DNA from: Rhodobiaceae bacterium
GTDB lineage: Bacteria > Pseudomonadota > Alphaproteobacteria > Rhizobiales > Tepidamorphaceae
Assembly: GCA_020637855.1 (NCBI GenBank)
Contig: JACKJR010000005.1
Location: 102,550 to 166,549, forward strand
Direction: 5' to 3'
Length of the DNA: 64,000 bases
Below the pieces are notes generated by a model. That model saw nothing but the letters and a program-made list of their open reading frames with translations, was not told where the DNA came from and searched no databases. Shown here in pieces: positions 17,827-25,501 of this stretch (position 1 is its first letter; each line of letters opens with the position of its first letter). A program made the translations under genes and the position numbers.

Positions 17827-18246
17827 ATGAGCATGATCCAGGAATTCAAGGAATTTGCCATCAAGGGCAACATGGTCGACCTTGCAGTCGGCGTTATCAT
17901 CGGCGGCGCATTCGGGGGTATCGTCACGTCTCTTGTGAACGACATCATCATGCCGATTATAGGTCTGATCACGGGCGGCGTGGATTTCTCCAACATGTTC
18001 GTCCAGTTGGCCGGTGAACCGAAGGCCACACTCGATGCGGCCCGCGAGGCCGGTGCGACGCTCGCCTACGGCAATTTCATCACGCTGGTGATCAACTTCC
18101 TCATCGTTGCCTGGGTCCTGTTCCTCGTCATCAAGGCGATGAATTCATTGAAGCGTGAGGCAGAAGCCGCACCGGAAGAGGCCCCTGCGCCGCCGCGCAA
18201 CGAGGTGCTGCTGGAAGAGATTCGCGACCTCCTGAAGAAGAAGTAA
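17827..18246 (+). CDS. mscL: Large-conductance mechanosensitive channel MscL
   Basis: 139 residues, forming a pentameric inner-membrane channel that opens under high membrane tension during osmotic downshock. It has the diagnostic N-terminal amphipathic helix and first pore helix (EFKEFAIKGNMVDLAVGVIIGGAFG), a periplasmic loop, a second helix (GNFITLVINFLIVAWVLFLVIK), and the charged cytoplasmic helix (EEAPAPPRNEVLLEEIRDLL). AGGAGGCGA upstream is the ribosome site. The length is typical. A GC-rich inverted repeat without a T-run follows the stop. Confidence 0.97.
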   Translation: MSMIQEFKEFAIKGNMVDLAVGVIIGGAFGGIVTSLVNDIIMPIIGLITGGVDFSNMFVQLAGEPKATLDAAREAGATLAYGNFITLVINFLIVAWVLFLVIKAMNSLKREAEAAPEEAPAPPRNEVLLEEIRDLLKKK

Positions 18247-18290
18247 GGCCCGGGGCCGCTGGTTGCCCCGCTTGAAAGACAGGTATCCTC

Positions 18291-19505
18291 ATGTCGTCAT
18301 CCATAGCCCCGTATCCGGCGGGGATAGAGGCGCTGAGCGACCGCGCGTCCGCTTCTCCCGAAAGCGGTATCGTCGAAGTGCTGAACTACGGAATGGGCCG
18401 TCAGGGAATTATCCCGCTGTGGGCCGGCGAAGGCGATATTCCAACGCCGGCCTTCATCTGCGATGCGGCAACCGCAGCACTTGCCGAGGGGCAGACATTT
18501 TATACCTACCAGCGCGGCATTCCGCCCCTGCGAAACGCGCTGGCGGAGTACACCGGATGGCTCTACGGGACGCCGAACTCGTTCGAGCGTTTTTTTGTTA
18601 CCGGTTCCGGCATGCAGGCGATCCAGACGGCAATACTGCTTACTGCCGATCCGGGTGATGAGATCGTCTATCATGCGCCGGCCTGGCCCAATCTGCCCGC
18701 AGCCGCAGAAATAGCCGGTGTGACACCGGTTTCGGTCGCCATGCAGTTCTCCGAAACAGGATGGCATCTTGACCTTGAGCGGGTATTCGCAGCCGTGAGT
18801 GCGCGCACAAAGGCGATTTGCGTGAATTCGCCGTCCAATCCGACCGGCTGGGTAATGCCCAAGGAGGATATCGGCGCTCTGTTGGACTTCTGCCGCGGGC
18901 GCGGGATATGGATCATTGCCGACGAGGTTTACTGCCGCTTCGTTTATGGCGATGTGCGCAAAGGGGCCCATGGGCGCCCTTTGGCACCATCCTTTCATGA
19001 TGTGATCACCCCCGAAGACAGGGTGTTGTTCGTCAACACCTTTTCCAAGAACTGGGCCATGACCGGCTGGCGTATCGGCTGGATCGAGGCACCGGAATCG
19101 ATCGGCATCAAACTGGAGAACCTGATCCAGTACTCCACATCCGGTGTTGCCGCTTTCATGCAGCAGGCGGCGCTTGCGGCCATGCAGGAAGGCGACGAAT
19201 TTGCCGAAAGCGTCATTTCGGACGCCTGCCGTGGCCGCGCGATTGTGTCGGAAGGCCTTAGGAAAAGCGGGCGTTGCCGTTTTGCCGAGCCTGACGGCGC
19301 ATTTTATGCGTTTTTCGGCATCGATGGAGAGCCTGATACCGACAAGCTGGGGCTTCGTCTCGTCGATGAAGCCGGTATCGGGATTGCTCCAGGCCGCGCA
19401 TTCGGACCGGAAGGGGCGGGTTATATGCGGATGTGTTTTGTCCGCAGGCCGGCAGGTCTCAGCGACGCAATGAGCCGGCTCAATCTATGGTTGGCAAAGC
19501 GCTGA
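18291..19505 (+). CDS. Fold-type I PLP-dependent aminotransferase
   Basis: 404 residues of the aspartate aminotransferase superfamily (class I/II). The segments NSPSNPTGWVMP, IADEVYCRFVYG and FSKNWAMTGWRIGW are seen; the last holds the PLP-binding Lys. The C-terminal Arg that binds the substrate carboxylate lies in YMRMCFVRRPAG. It probably transfers the amino group of an L-amino acid to a 2-oxo acid; the substrate cannot be told. It starts 44 bases after mscL and ends 61 bases before the fixL frame, with no clear terminator. Confidence 0.9.
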   Translation: MSSSIAPYPAGIEALSDRASASPESGIVEVLNYGMGRQGIIPLWAGEGDIPTPAFICDAATAALAEGQTFYTYQRGIPPLRNALAEYTGWLYGTPNSFERFFVTGSGMQAIQTAILLTADPGDEIVYHAPAWPNLPAAAEIAGVTPVSVAMQFSETGWHLDLERVFAAVSARTKAICVNSPSNPTGWVMPKEDIGALLDFCRGRGIWIIADEVYCRFVYGDVRKGAHGRPLAPSFHDVITPEDRVLFVNTFSKNWAMTGWRIGWIEAPESIGIKLENLIQYSTSGVAAFMQQAALAAMQEGDEFAESVISDACRGRAIVSEGLRKSGRCRFAEPDGAFYAFFGIDGEPDTDKLGLRLVDEAGIGIAPGRAFGPEGAGYMRMCFVRRPAGLSDAMSRLNLWLAKR

Positions 19506-19566
19506 TCGCACACGTTATTAACATTATTGCATTCGCCGATTCGCAATATACGTAAAATAGCGTACC

Positions 19567-20769
19567 GTGGCGTCCGGGAATCAATTGTTCGGTTTCGGAC
19601 AAACGGTCATGGATTTTGCAAGTCTATCGGCGGAAACAACTTCCCAAGCACGTTTGGCGAGTGTGCTTGATACGGCTGTCGATGGCATTATCGTGATCAG
19701 CGACAGCGGCAGGATGCTCGTGTTCAACAAGGCATGCGAGAAACTGTTCGGTTATCCTGCCAGCGAGGTGCTGGGGGAAAACGTCAACATCCTCATGCCG
19801 TCTAATTATTCCGATCATCACGACGAATATATTCATTCCTATCTCACCACAGGGCATCGCAAGATCATCGGAATTGGCCGCGCCGTACACGGTCGTCACA
19901 AGGACGGCAGCATTTTCCCTCTGGAGTTGTCCGTTGGCGAATCTGCGACGCCGGATGGCCGGCAGTTCATCGGCATCTTGCGCGATCTGCGTCCCAAGGT
20001 GGAGGCCGAGGAGCGGCTCGACGCCGTGCAGGCGCAGCTTGTCCGCATGGCTCGCGTCAACGCCATGGACGAAATGGGTTCCGCGCTTGCCCATGAGCTC
20101 AATCAGCCCCTGACGGCGCTTATGCTTTATCTTCAGGCCGTGACGAGAAGGGCGCGCAAGGACGGCGAAACGGTCATTCCCGCCGACATGCTTGAAGTCA
20201 TAGATCGGGCCGTGGAGGAAGCGGATCGGGCCGGAAAGATCATCCGCCGCGTCCGCCAGTTCATCGAAAAACGCGACATAGAGCGGATACGGGTATCGTT
20301 GGCCGAACTGGTGGACGAGGCAACCGATTTCACGATGATCGGATCCCGCGCCCGGGGCGTGGCGATCAACCGCAACCACACTGAAGGGGTTGCCGATGTT
20401 TATGCCGACCCGATCCAGATACAGCAGATCATCGTCAATCTGCTGCGCAATGCACTGGACGCCTTGAACGGTCTCAAGGAACAGACCATTGACATCGAGA
20501 CCTGGCAGGAAGGCAACCGTGTTGCCGTCGAAATAGCCGATTCCGGTCCGGGTGTTTCTCCGAACATTCTGCCTAATCTATTCAAGGCCTTTGCGACGAA
20601 CAAACCGACGGGAACCGGACTTGGGCTCGCCATTTCCCGTACAATAGCCCAGAGCCACGGGGGGGATTTAACGGTGCAACCTGGAGGCAATGGCCAAGGT
20701 GCAAGGTTCAGGCTGGTGTTACCGGTCTTTGATGCCAGCATTGGCAAGGAGCACACCAATGGACGCTGA
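19567..20769 (+). CDS. fixL: Heme PAS oxygen-sensor histidine kinase FixL
   Basis: 400-residue soluble kinase: one PAS domain (about 27-145), HisKA with His176 in ALAHELNQPL, and HATPase (NLLRNALDAL, TGTGLGLAISR). The PAS FG region matches FixL: NILMPSNYSDHHDEY, then KIIGIGR. By alignment to the Bradyrhizobium protein, His85 is the proximal heme ligand and Arg105 corresponds to the distal Arg that contacts O2. The Arg206 equivalent is Ser. It is expected to autophosphorylate at low O2 and pass phosphate to FixJ. The start given is GTG; an ATG at 19609 is a reasonable alternative. It overlaps fixJ by 11 bases. Confidence 0.92.
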   Translation: MASGNQLFGFGQTVMDFASLSAETTSQARLASVLDTAVDGIIVISDSGRMLVFNKACEKLFGYPASEVLGENVNILMPSNYSDHHDEYIHSYLTTGHRKIIGIGRAVHGRHKDGSIFPLELSVGESATPDGRQFIGILRDLRPKVEAEERLDAVQAQLVRMARVNAMDEMGSALAHELNQPLTALMLYLQAVTRRARKDGETVIPADMLEVIDRAVEEADRAGKIIRRVRQFIEKRDIERIRVSLAELVDEATDFTMIGSRARGVAINRNHTEGVADVYADPIQIQQIIVNLLRNALDALNGLKEQTIDIETWQEGNRVAVEIADSGPGVSPNILPNLFKAFATNKPTGTGLGLAISRTIAQSHGGDLTVQPGGNGQGARFRLVLPVFDASIGKEHTNGR

Positions 20770-21379
20770 AATCATCACTGCAGGCACGCAGACGATTTAT
20801 ATCGTCGACGATGACCCAGCCGTGCGCGATGCGCTTGGCGTGGTGTTTCGTATGGAGGATTTTGATGTTGTCGGCTTTGAAAACGGCGACGACTTTCTGG
20901 CGGCAGCGCGCAACACACCTCCCTCTTGCGTCATCCTCGACATCCACATGCCTGGCCGCTCGGGAATGGAGATTCTGAAAGAGGTCGATGCGACGAACTA
21001 TCCGTCGCCAATTTTCATCATCTCCGGACGCGGTGATATCCCGACCGCCGTGTCGGCCATCAAGCTCGGAGCCTTCGATTTTATCGAAAAGCCCTTCGAT
21101 GCGGATACGGTGGTGACAAGGGTTTCCGACGCGCTGCAAAAATCGGTCAATCCCAAAGCCGATAGTCCGTACAGTTTTGACGGCGTGGTTTTCGAAAGCC
21201 TGACCCCCCGTGAGCGTGATGTGCTGATGCAGATCACAAGTGGCGCATCCAACAAGGAGGCGGGGCGCAATCTCGGCATATCGCCCAGGACCATTGAGGT
21301 TCACCGCGCCAGGATCATGGAGAAACTTGGCGCGCGCAACGCTGCGGATCTTGTCCGTATTGTCCTGTCGGCCAACTGA
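20759..21379 (+). CDS. fixJ: Response regulator FixJ
   Basis: 206-residue LuxR-type regulator: receiver domain with DDDP (17-20) and Asp61 in VILDIHMPG, the conserved Lys in FIEKPFDAD, then the DNA-binding domain LTPRERDVLM to LGARNAADLV. The ATG inside the end of fixL is chosen; it follows CAAGGAG and gives MDAEIITAG directly before the first beta strand. A longer frame from 20690 overlaps fixL coding and is rejected. Phosphorylated FixJ would activate fixK, two genes downstream. Confidence 0.93.
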   Translation: MDAEIITAGTQTIYIVDDDPAVRDALGVVFRMEDFDVVGFENGDDFLAAARNTPPSCVILDIHMPGRSGMEILKEVDATNYPSPIFIISGRGDIPTAVSAIKLGAFDFIEKPFDADTVVTRVSDALQKSVNPKADSPYSFDGVVFESLTPRERDVLMQITSGASNKEAGRNLGISPRTIEVHRARIMEKLGARNAADLVRIVLSAN

Positions 21380-21480
21380 TTTTGACGCATTCGGCCGGCT
21401 TAGGTGATTCTGCGATAAGGCTTTTGCCGGAATTGTTTTTACCTAAGGACATGTATCATTCTCCCGTGCCCCGTCCGCGG

Positions 21481-21861
21481 ATGGTGAAGGTAGAGGTATG
21501 TGTCGTGGCGGTGTTTGTTGTCGAAGATGACAAGGCAGTGCGGGAATCGCTTGTGCTTTTCCTGCGGCAGGTGGATTTGCAGCCCGTTGCATATGAATCC
21601 GCCGAAGCGCTCCTGAATGCCGAAACATTAGGACCCGACGATACGGTTTTCGTCGACATAGGCTTGCCGGGTATGAGTGGCGCGGAACTCATTCACTGCT
21701 TGTACCAACGCGCAGGTCGGCCACGCATCATTGTCGTATCGGGCAAACCCCAGCACGTGCTTGAGCGCGAATTGTCGTGCTTCGAGGAGGCGCAAATTTT
21801 GCGCAAACCGCTTGATGCGGACAGTTTGGCCAGCATTTTCCCCGAAAACGGATTGCATTGA
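21481..21861 (+). CDS. Single-domain response regulator
   Basis: Receiver domain only, with no output domain: FVVEDDKAVRES, the phospho-acceptor Asp in VFVDIGLPGM, Thr/Ser in IVVSGK, and Lys in ILRKPLDAD. The frame is open back to 21382 (a TTG start); the ATG at 21481 and a GTG at 21505 behind AGAGG both give a complete receiver, so the start is uncertain. Lying between fixJ and fixK, it may act as a phosphate sink or a modulator of FixL-FixJ. That role is inferred from position only. Confidence 0.8.
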   Translation: MVKVEVCVVAVFVVEDDKAVRESLVLFLRQVDLQPVAYESAEALLNAETLGPDDTVFVDIGLPGMSGAELIHCLYQRAGRPRIIVVSGKPQHVLERELSCFEEAQILRKPLDADSLASIFPENGLH

Positions 21862-21890
21862 ATCTATTTTTCGGGACAAGGGAAACGCGT

Positions 21891-21916
21891 CTACGTAATA
21901 CCCCTCATACGTATCC
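21891..21916. promoter_or_regulatory. Candidate FixJ-type site before fixK
   Basis: Two TACGTA hexamers, 21892-21897 and 21908-21913, start 16 bases apart in the 160-base gap between the single-domain regulator and fixK. FixJ-family proteins bind short TACGTA/GTACGTA-like sites before fixK in rhizobia. A further TACGTA lies at 19549-19554 before fixL. This is inference from motif and place. Confidence 0.35.
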
Positions 21917-22021
21917 GAACCAATCCCTATTGCAGTTGCGAAGGGATAGTTTCCCGGGCATGCGGCTGACTGAATATATCAGCCAACTGCGTATGAATCG
22001 CATCGGGTCAGGGGGGACACT

Positions 22022-22711
22022 ATGCCAACGGCCATTCTCGCAAATATGGAAAGCCGTGAACACCGCAGTTCCTCTGCTGGACGCCCGGCATTTCAGGCAG
22101 CACGTTCCTCTGGCGAAATAGCCGATTCAACGCCGGTGTCGGTGCGTGAGCATGAACTGGTCTTCGCCGAAGGCGATGCCGCGCATCAGCGCTACGAAAT
22201 CATCGACGGTGCGGTGATGCTTTTCCGGGTTTTGCCGGACGGGCGCCGTCAGCTTGTCGAACTGCTCGGTCCGGGCGACATGTTCGGTCTGACATGCGAT
22301 GCGGAATATGATTGCTCTGCCGAGACGCTCGTTGCCACGCGCATGCGGGTGACGCATCGGTTGGATTGCTCACAGGTGCCCGCATCCATGTGCAGGATGT
22401 GCCGGCAACTGCAGAAGAAGGTGGCCGATCTCCATGAGCATTCTGTTGTCCTGGGCCGCAAGTCTGCCATGGAAAAGGTCGTCAGCTTTCTGCTGCGCCT
22501 TGCCGCGATGGAAACGGGCCGGCGCGCCAATGGCCATGTGCGTCTCGCCATGACCCGGCAGGAAATGGCGGACTATCTTGGTCTGACCATTGAGACCGTA
22601 AGCCGGTCGCTCTCCGAATTGCGCCGCCGTGGTCTGATCATCTTCGAGAAAGCGGATTGGTTCCACATTCCCGATCCGCAGGCGCTGGAAAATCTGTCAG
22701 GTGATTTCTGA
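22022..22711 (+). CDS. fixK: Crp/Fnr-family regulator, FixK type
   Basis: 229 residues: an N-terminal cyclic-nucleotide-binding-like barrel (LVFAEGDAAHQRYEIIDGAV, LLGPGDMFGL), a dimer helix, and a winged helix-turn-helix (MTRQEMADYLGLTIETVSRSLSELRRRG). The recognition helix has ETVSR, the E-xx-SR pattern that reads TTGAT-N4-ATCAA sites. The N-terminal four-Cys cluster of true FNR is absent, so oxygen control should come through FixLJ rather than an own 4Fe-4S cluster. GGGGGG lies just before the ATG. Perfect target boxes stand before ccoN and hemN, and a strong terminator follows. Confidence 0.9.
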   Translation: MPTAILANMESREHRSSSAGRPAFQAARSSGEIADSTPVSVREHELVFAEGDAAHQRYEIIDGAVMLFRVLPDGRRQLVELLGPGDMFGLTCDAEYDCSAETLVATRMRVTHRLDCSQVPASMCRMCRQLQKKVADLHEHSVVLGRKSAMEKVVSFLLRLAAMETGRRANGHVRLAMTRQEMADYLGLTIETVSRSLSELRRRGLIIFEKADWFHIPDPQALENLSGDF

Positions 22712-22786
22712 GACGTGCCTGCCATCAAGGGTTTTCATGTAGGTCGCGTAAAAATTCCTCTCTTTCTCCTCTAGTAGGACTAGACA

Positions 22787-22815
22787 GCCGCGTCGGTGAC
22801 GCGGCTTCTTTTTTG
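22787..22815 (+). terminator. Rho-independent terminator after fixK
   Basis: Stem GCCGCGTC / GACGCGGC (22787-22794 and 22798-22805) with a three-base loop, followed by TTCTTTTTT. It lies 76 bases after the fixK stop and before the end of the convergent hemN gene. Confidence 0.88.
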
Positions 22816-22859
22816 GATTTATATTCAATGGGACGCCGCGAAGCTGACGCCAGGATGGC

Positions 22860-24224
22860 TTACACAGCGACCGAGTGCTTCCGCGCTTCCGGCTCGAGAT
22901 AGGCGTCGAAGACAGCGGCCACGACACGTGTGAAGGCACGCGCTTCCTCAGGCACCATGACGGTATCTCCATCGCGCCGGGCAAGGCCGTCATCCGCCAG
23001 TGCATCGATGCGTTTGCGCCAGTCTCCCAGACTTGTCGCCTTCATCCCGTGGGATGCTGCAATTGCCGAGACGTCGACGCTCAGGTTGCACATCAATGCC
23101 TCGATCAATGCGGAGCGGAAACGATCTGCCTGTGTAGTGGCGACACCGCGCACCGTGGCGAAATGTCCGGCATTCACCGCCCGGGCCCATTCCGCCGTTG
23201 CCGGCGCATTCTGGGCAAACCCCGTCGGGAAGCTGGAAATGGAGGAGGCACCCAAACCGATGACCGCATCTGCCGGGTCGGTTGTATAACCCTGGAAATT
23301 GCGCCGCAGGGTGCCGTTTTCTGCAGCGATCGCCAGCTTGTCGTCTTCGCGGGCGAAATGATCGATGCCGATGCGACGATAGCCGAGCGCGACAAGCCGC
23401 TCGCCAGCCGCCTCGGCCATCTCCAGCCGTTCCATGGCGCCCGGCAATACCATTTCATCGATCATGCGCTGATGGGTCTTGAACCACGGAACATGCGCAT
23501 AACCGAACAGCGCAATACGTCCCGGCGCGAGGCTGGTCGCCAGATCGATGCTTCGGATCAGATCGGCCTGGCTCTGCAGCGGCAGTCCATAAATCAGATC
23601 GAAATTCATCTCATCGAGGCCGGCCCTGTTCAACAGGTCAACGGCGGAGGCGACCTGCTCGAATGGTTGGACGCGGCCGATGGCCGACTGCACGCGCGGC
23701 GTGAAATCCTGGACGCCAAGGCTGACACGGTTGATGCCGGCGCCGGTAATCTTGGCAACTAGCGCTTCATCGATCAGCCGCGGGTCGAGTTCCATTGCAT
23801 GCTCGGCATCGTCGGACACCGAATAGCAGGCGCGCATCGAATCAACGATGTCCTGGAAGACATCCGCAGGCAGCATGCTGGGCGTGCCCCCGCCCCAATG
23901 GATTGAAACCACTTGCCGCGGACCTTTGCCGCCATGCGCAAACGCCAGCGCCGATGATTCCAGTTCCCGTTCGAGCGTCTGTCCGTAAGAAATCAGCGGG
24001 CCGTCCTTGCGGGTCGCTTTCGTATGGCAGCCGCAATACCAGCAAATCGAACGGCAGAAGGGCACATGGAAATAAAGGCTCAGACGCGCATCATCGCTTA
24101 GCGCCGCCGCCCACCCGGCCACGACCTCTGCGTTTACCGCGGGAGAGAATTGCGCAGCCGTCGGATATGACGTGTAGCGCGGCACCTGCGCACTGGCGTA
24201 AGATTCAACAAGTTCCTGTCTCAT
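22860..24224 (-). CDS. hemN: Oxygen-independent coproporphyrinogen III oxidase HemN
   Basis: 454-residue radical SAM enzyme converting coproporphyrinogen III to protoporphyrinogen IX without O2. The family Cys motif CX3CX2CXC is seen as CRSICWYCGC (Cys57, 61, 64, 66), after RYTSYPTAAQF. GGGTPSML and the HemN C-terminal domain are also present. The start MRQELVES is chosen; the frame allows 16 more residues, but these would run into a FixK-type box (24259-24272). That box, 35 bases before the ATG, implies induction at low oxygen together with the cbb3 oxidase, whose heme demand it would serve. Confidence 0.94.
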   Translation of the reverse strand: MRQELVESYASAQVPRYTSYPTAAQFSPAVNAEVVAGWAAALSDDARLSLYFHVPFCRSICWYCGCHTKATRKDGPLISYGQTLERELESSALAFAHGGKGPRQVVSIHWGGGTPSMLPADVFQDIVDSMRACYSVSDDAEHAMELDPRLIDEALVAKITGAGINRVSLGVQDFTPRVQSAIGRVQPFEQVASAVDLLNRAGLDEMNFDLIYGLPLQSQADLIRSIDLATSLAPGRIALFGYAHVPWFKTHQRMIDEMVLPGAMERLEMAEAAGERLVALGYRRIGIDHFAREDDKLAIAAENGTLRRNFQGYTTDPADAVIGLGASSISSFPTGFAQNAPATAEWARAVNAGHFATVRGVATTQADRFRSALIEALMCNLSVDVSAIAASHGMKATSLGDWRKRIDALADDGLARRDGDTVMVPEEARAFTRVVAAVFDAYLEPEARKHSVAV

Positions 24225-24258
24225 CGTCAATATCTTGCATGCACGGTGGCGTGCGGCG

Positions 24259-24272
24259 TTGACGATGATCAA
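24259..24272. promoter_or_regulatory. FixK/FNR box (anaerobox) of hemN
   Basis: TTGACGATGATCAA fits the TTGAY-N4-ATCAA consensus of FNR/FixK sites with both half-sites intact. It lies 35 bases upstream of the hemN start, as expected for activation from about -41. It overlaps the 5' end of the divergent AbrB-family frame, suggesting that gene really starts later. Confidence 0.75.
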
Positions 24273-25362
24273 ACCGCGCTCCGGACTGTTTCAGGTGCAG
24301 CATTTTTATTCGCGGCTGGCAGTCCGCCCTGTCGCGGCTCTTACGGCCACACTCGTGGTGGCTTTCATCGGCGGTTTGCTCGCCGCGCTCGCCGGTCTGC
24401 CTGTTGCCTGGCTGACGGGTGCGATGACGGTATGCGCGGTGATGGCGGCTGCCGGCGCGCCGGTGCGAATACCGGAAAGCTGGCGGCTGCCGGTCTTCGT
24501 TGTGCTCGGTATATCCATGGGCAGCGGGGTTACGCCGGAGGCACTTGCGCTGGCCCGCACATGGCCGCTCAGTCTCCTGGCGCTTGCTGTGGCAGTGCCG
24601 GTGATGGTTGCCGCATCCGTGCCGGTGATTTCGCGCATGCCGGGCTGGGATCGCCGAACGGCAATGCTTGCAGCCATGCCCGGCGCACTGTCCTACGTCA
24701 TATCGGTAGCCGTAGAGACCGGTGTCGATGCGCGTCGCGTCGCCGTCGTTCAGGCGCTCCGCCTGGTTGTGCTCGTACTCGTGCTGCCGTCAGTTATCAT
24801 TGCAACGGGTGGCGCGGGGCCGGCATCCCTGCCGCCGGTGGCGGATATGAACTGGGTAGACATGGGCCTGCTGGCACTGGTGTGTGCGATTGCCGCCATC
24901 CTGTTCCCGCGGTTCAGAATCCCCGGCGGGATGCTGTTCGGGCCAATGTTCGTCAGTGCCATCGCCCATGGCGCCGGGTGGACGGCAGTGCGTGCTCCGC
25001 CCGAGATACTAAACCCCGCTATGCTCGTTCTCGGAGCCAATATCGGCGCCCGGTTCACCGGCATCGGCTGGCCATTTATCCGCTCAGTGCTTGCTGTCGG
25101 CCTGCTGAATCTGGCTATTGCAAGCATTGTGGCCGTAATATTCGCAGCACTTGTCGCCGTGGGTCTTGCGATCCCGTTTGGCCAGGCCCTGCTGGCTTTC
25201 GCCCCCGGTGGAGCCGAGGCTATGGCTCTGCTCGCTTTCGCGCTCGATCTCGATCCTGCCTATGTGGCAGTTCATCACGTTGCCCGTTTCCTCGGCCTTG
25301 GGTTATTCTTGCCGCTAGTTCTGCGAGTCGTCGGAACCGGGGCGAAACGATCTTCGCCCTAA
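24265..25362 (+). CDS. AbrB family membrane protein (PF05145 type)
   Basis: About 365 residues and very hydrophobic, with roughly ten membrane segments arranged as two similar halves. GGLLAALAGLPVAWLTGAM near the start and IPGGMLFGPMFVSA in the second half are the internal repeats typical of this family (the putative transport domain once named ammonia monooxygenase-like; not the AbrB DNA-binding family). Substrate unknown. The frame is open from ATG 24235, but that start and the one given lie in or before the hemN box, so translation may begin further downstream. Confidence 0.78.
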   Translation: MIKPRSGLFQVQHFYSRLAVRPVAALTATLVVAFIGGLLAALAGLPVAWLTGAMTVCAVMAAAGAPVRIPESWRLPVFVVLGISMGSGVTPEALALARTWPLSLLALAVAVPVMVAASVPVISRMPGWDRRTAMLAAMPGALSYVISVAVETGVDARRVAVVQALRLVVLVLVLPSVIIATGGAGPASLPPVADMNWVDMGLLALVCAIAAILFPRFRIPGGMLFGPMFVSAIAHGAGWTAVRAPPEILNPAMLVLGANIGARFTGIGWPFIRSVLAVGLLNLAIASIVAVIFAALVAVGLAIPFGQALLAFAPGGAEAMALLAFALDLDPAYVAVHHVARFLGLGLFLPLVLRVVGTGAKRSSP

Positions 25363-25421
25363 GTGAATATCCGTATGCAATCCTCCATGTAGGAGGAGCG
25401 ATGCTTGTTTTGCGTGCCGAC

Positions 25422-25435
25422 TTGATAGAGATCAA
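25422..25435. promoter_or_regulatory. FixK/FNR box (anaerobox) of ccoNOQP
   Basis: TTGATAGAGATCAA is a perfect TTGAT-N4-ATCAA palindrome, 66-67 bases before the first ccoN start codon. A FixK gene with the matching E-xx-SR recognition helix lies 3 kb upstream. It is the expected switch of the cbb3 operon at low oxygen. Confidence 0.88.
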
Positions 25436-25501
25436 CACAAAGGGCACCCGCATCCGCTTTGGATGAGGGTGTGAAACTGCGCCCGTGCTGCGTCTGTAGT
25501 G

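Noticed and set aside
18247..18290. Terminator after mscL
   Set aside because: CGGGGC/GCCCCG can pair but there is no T-run, so it is not called as a terminator.
20690..20758. Longer N terminus of FixJ
   Set aside because: It would overlap most of the fixL 3' end; the internal ATG has a ribosome site and starts right before the receiver domain.
22022..22711. True FNR with an iron-sulfur cluster
   Set aside because: The N-terminal Cys cluster is missing; Cys present are scattered in the barrel and linker.
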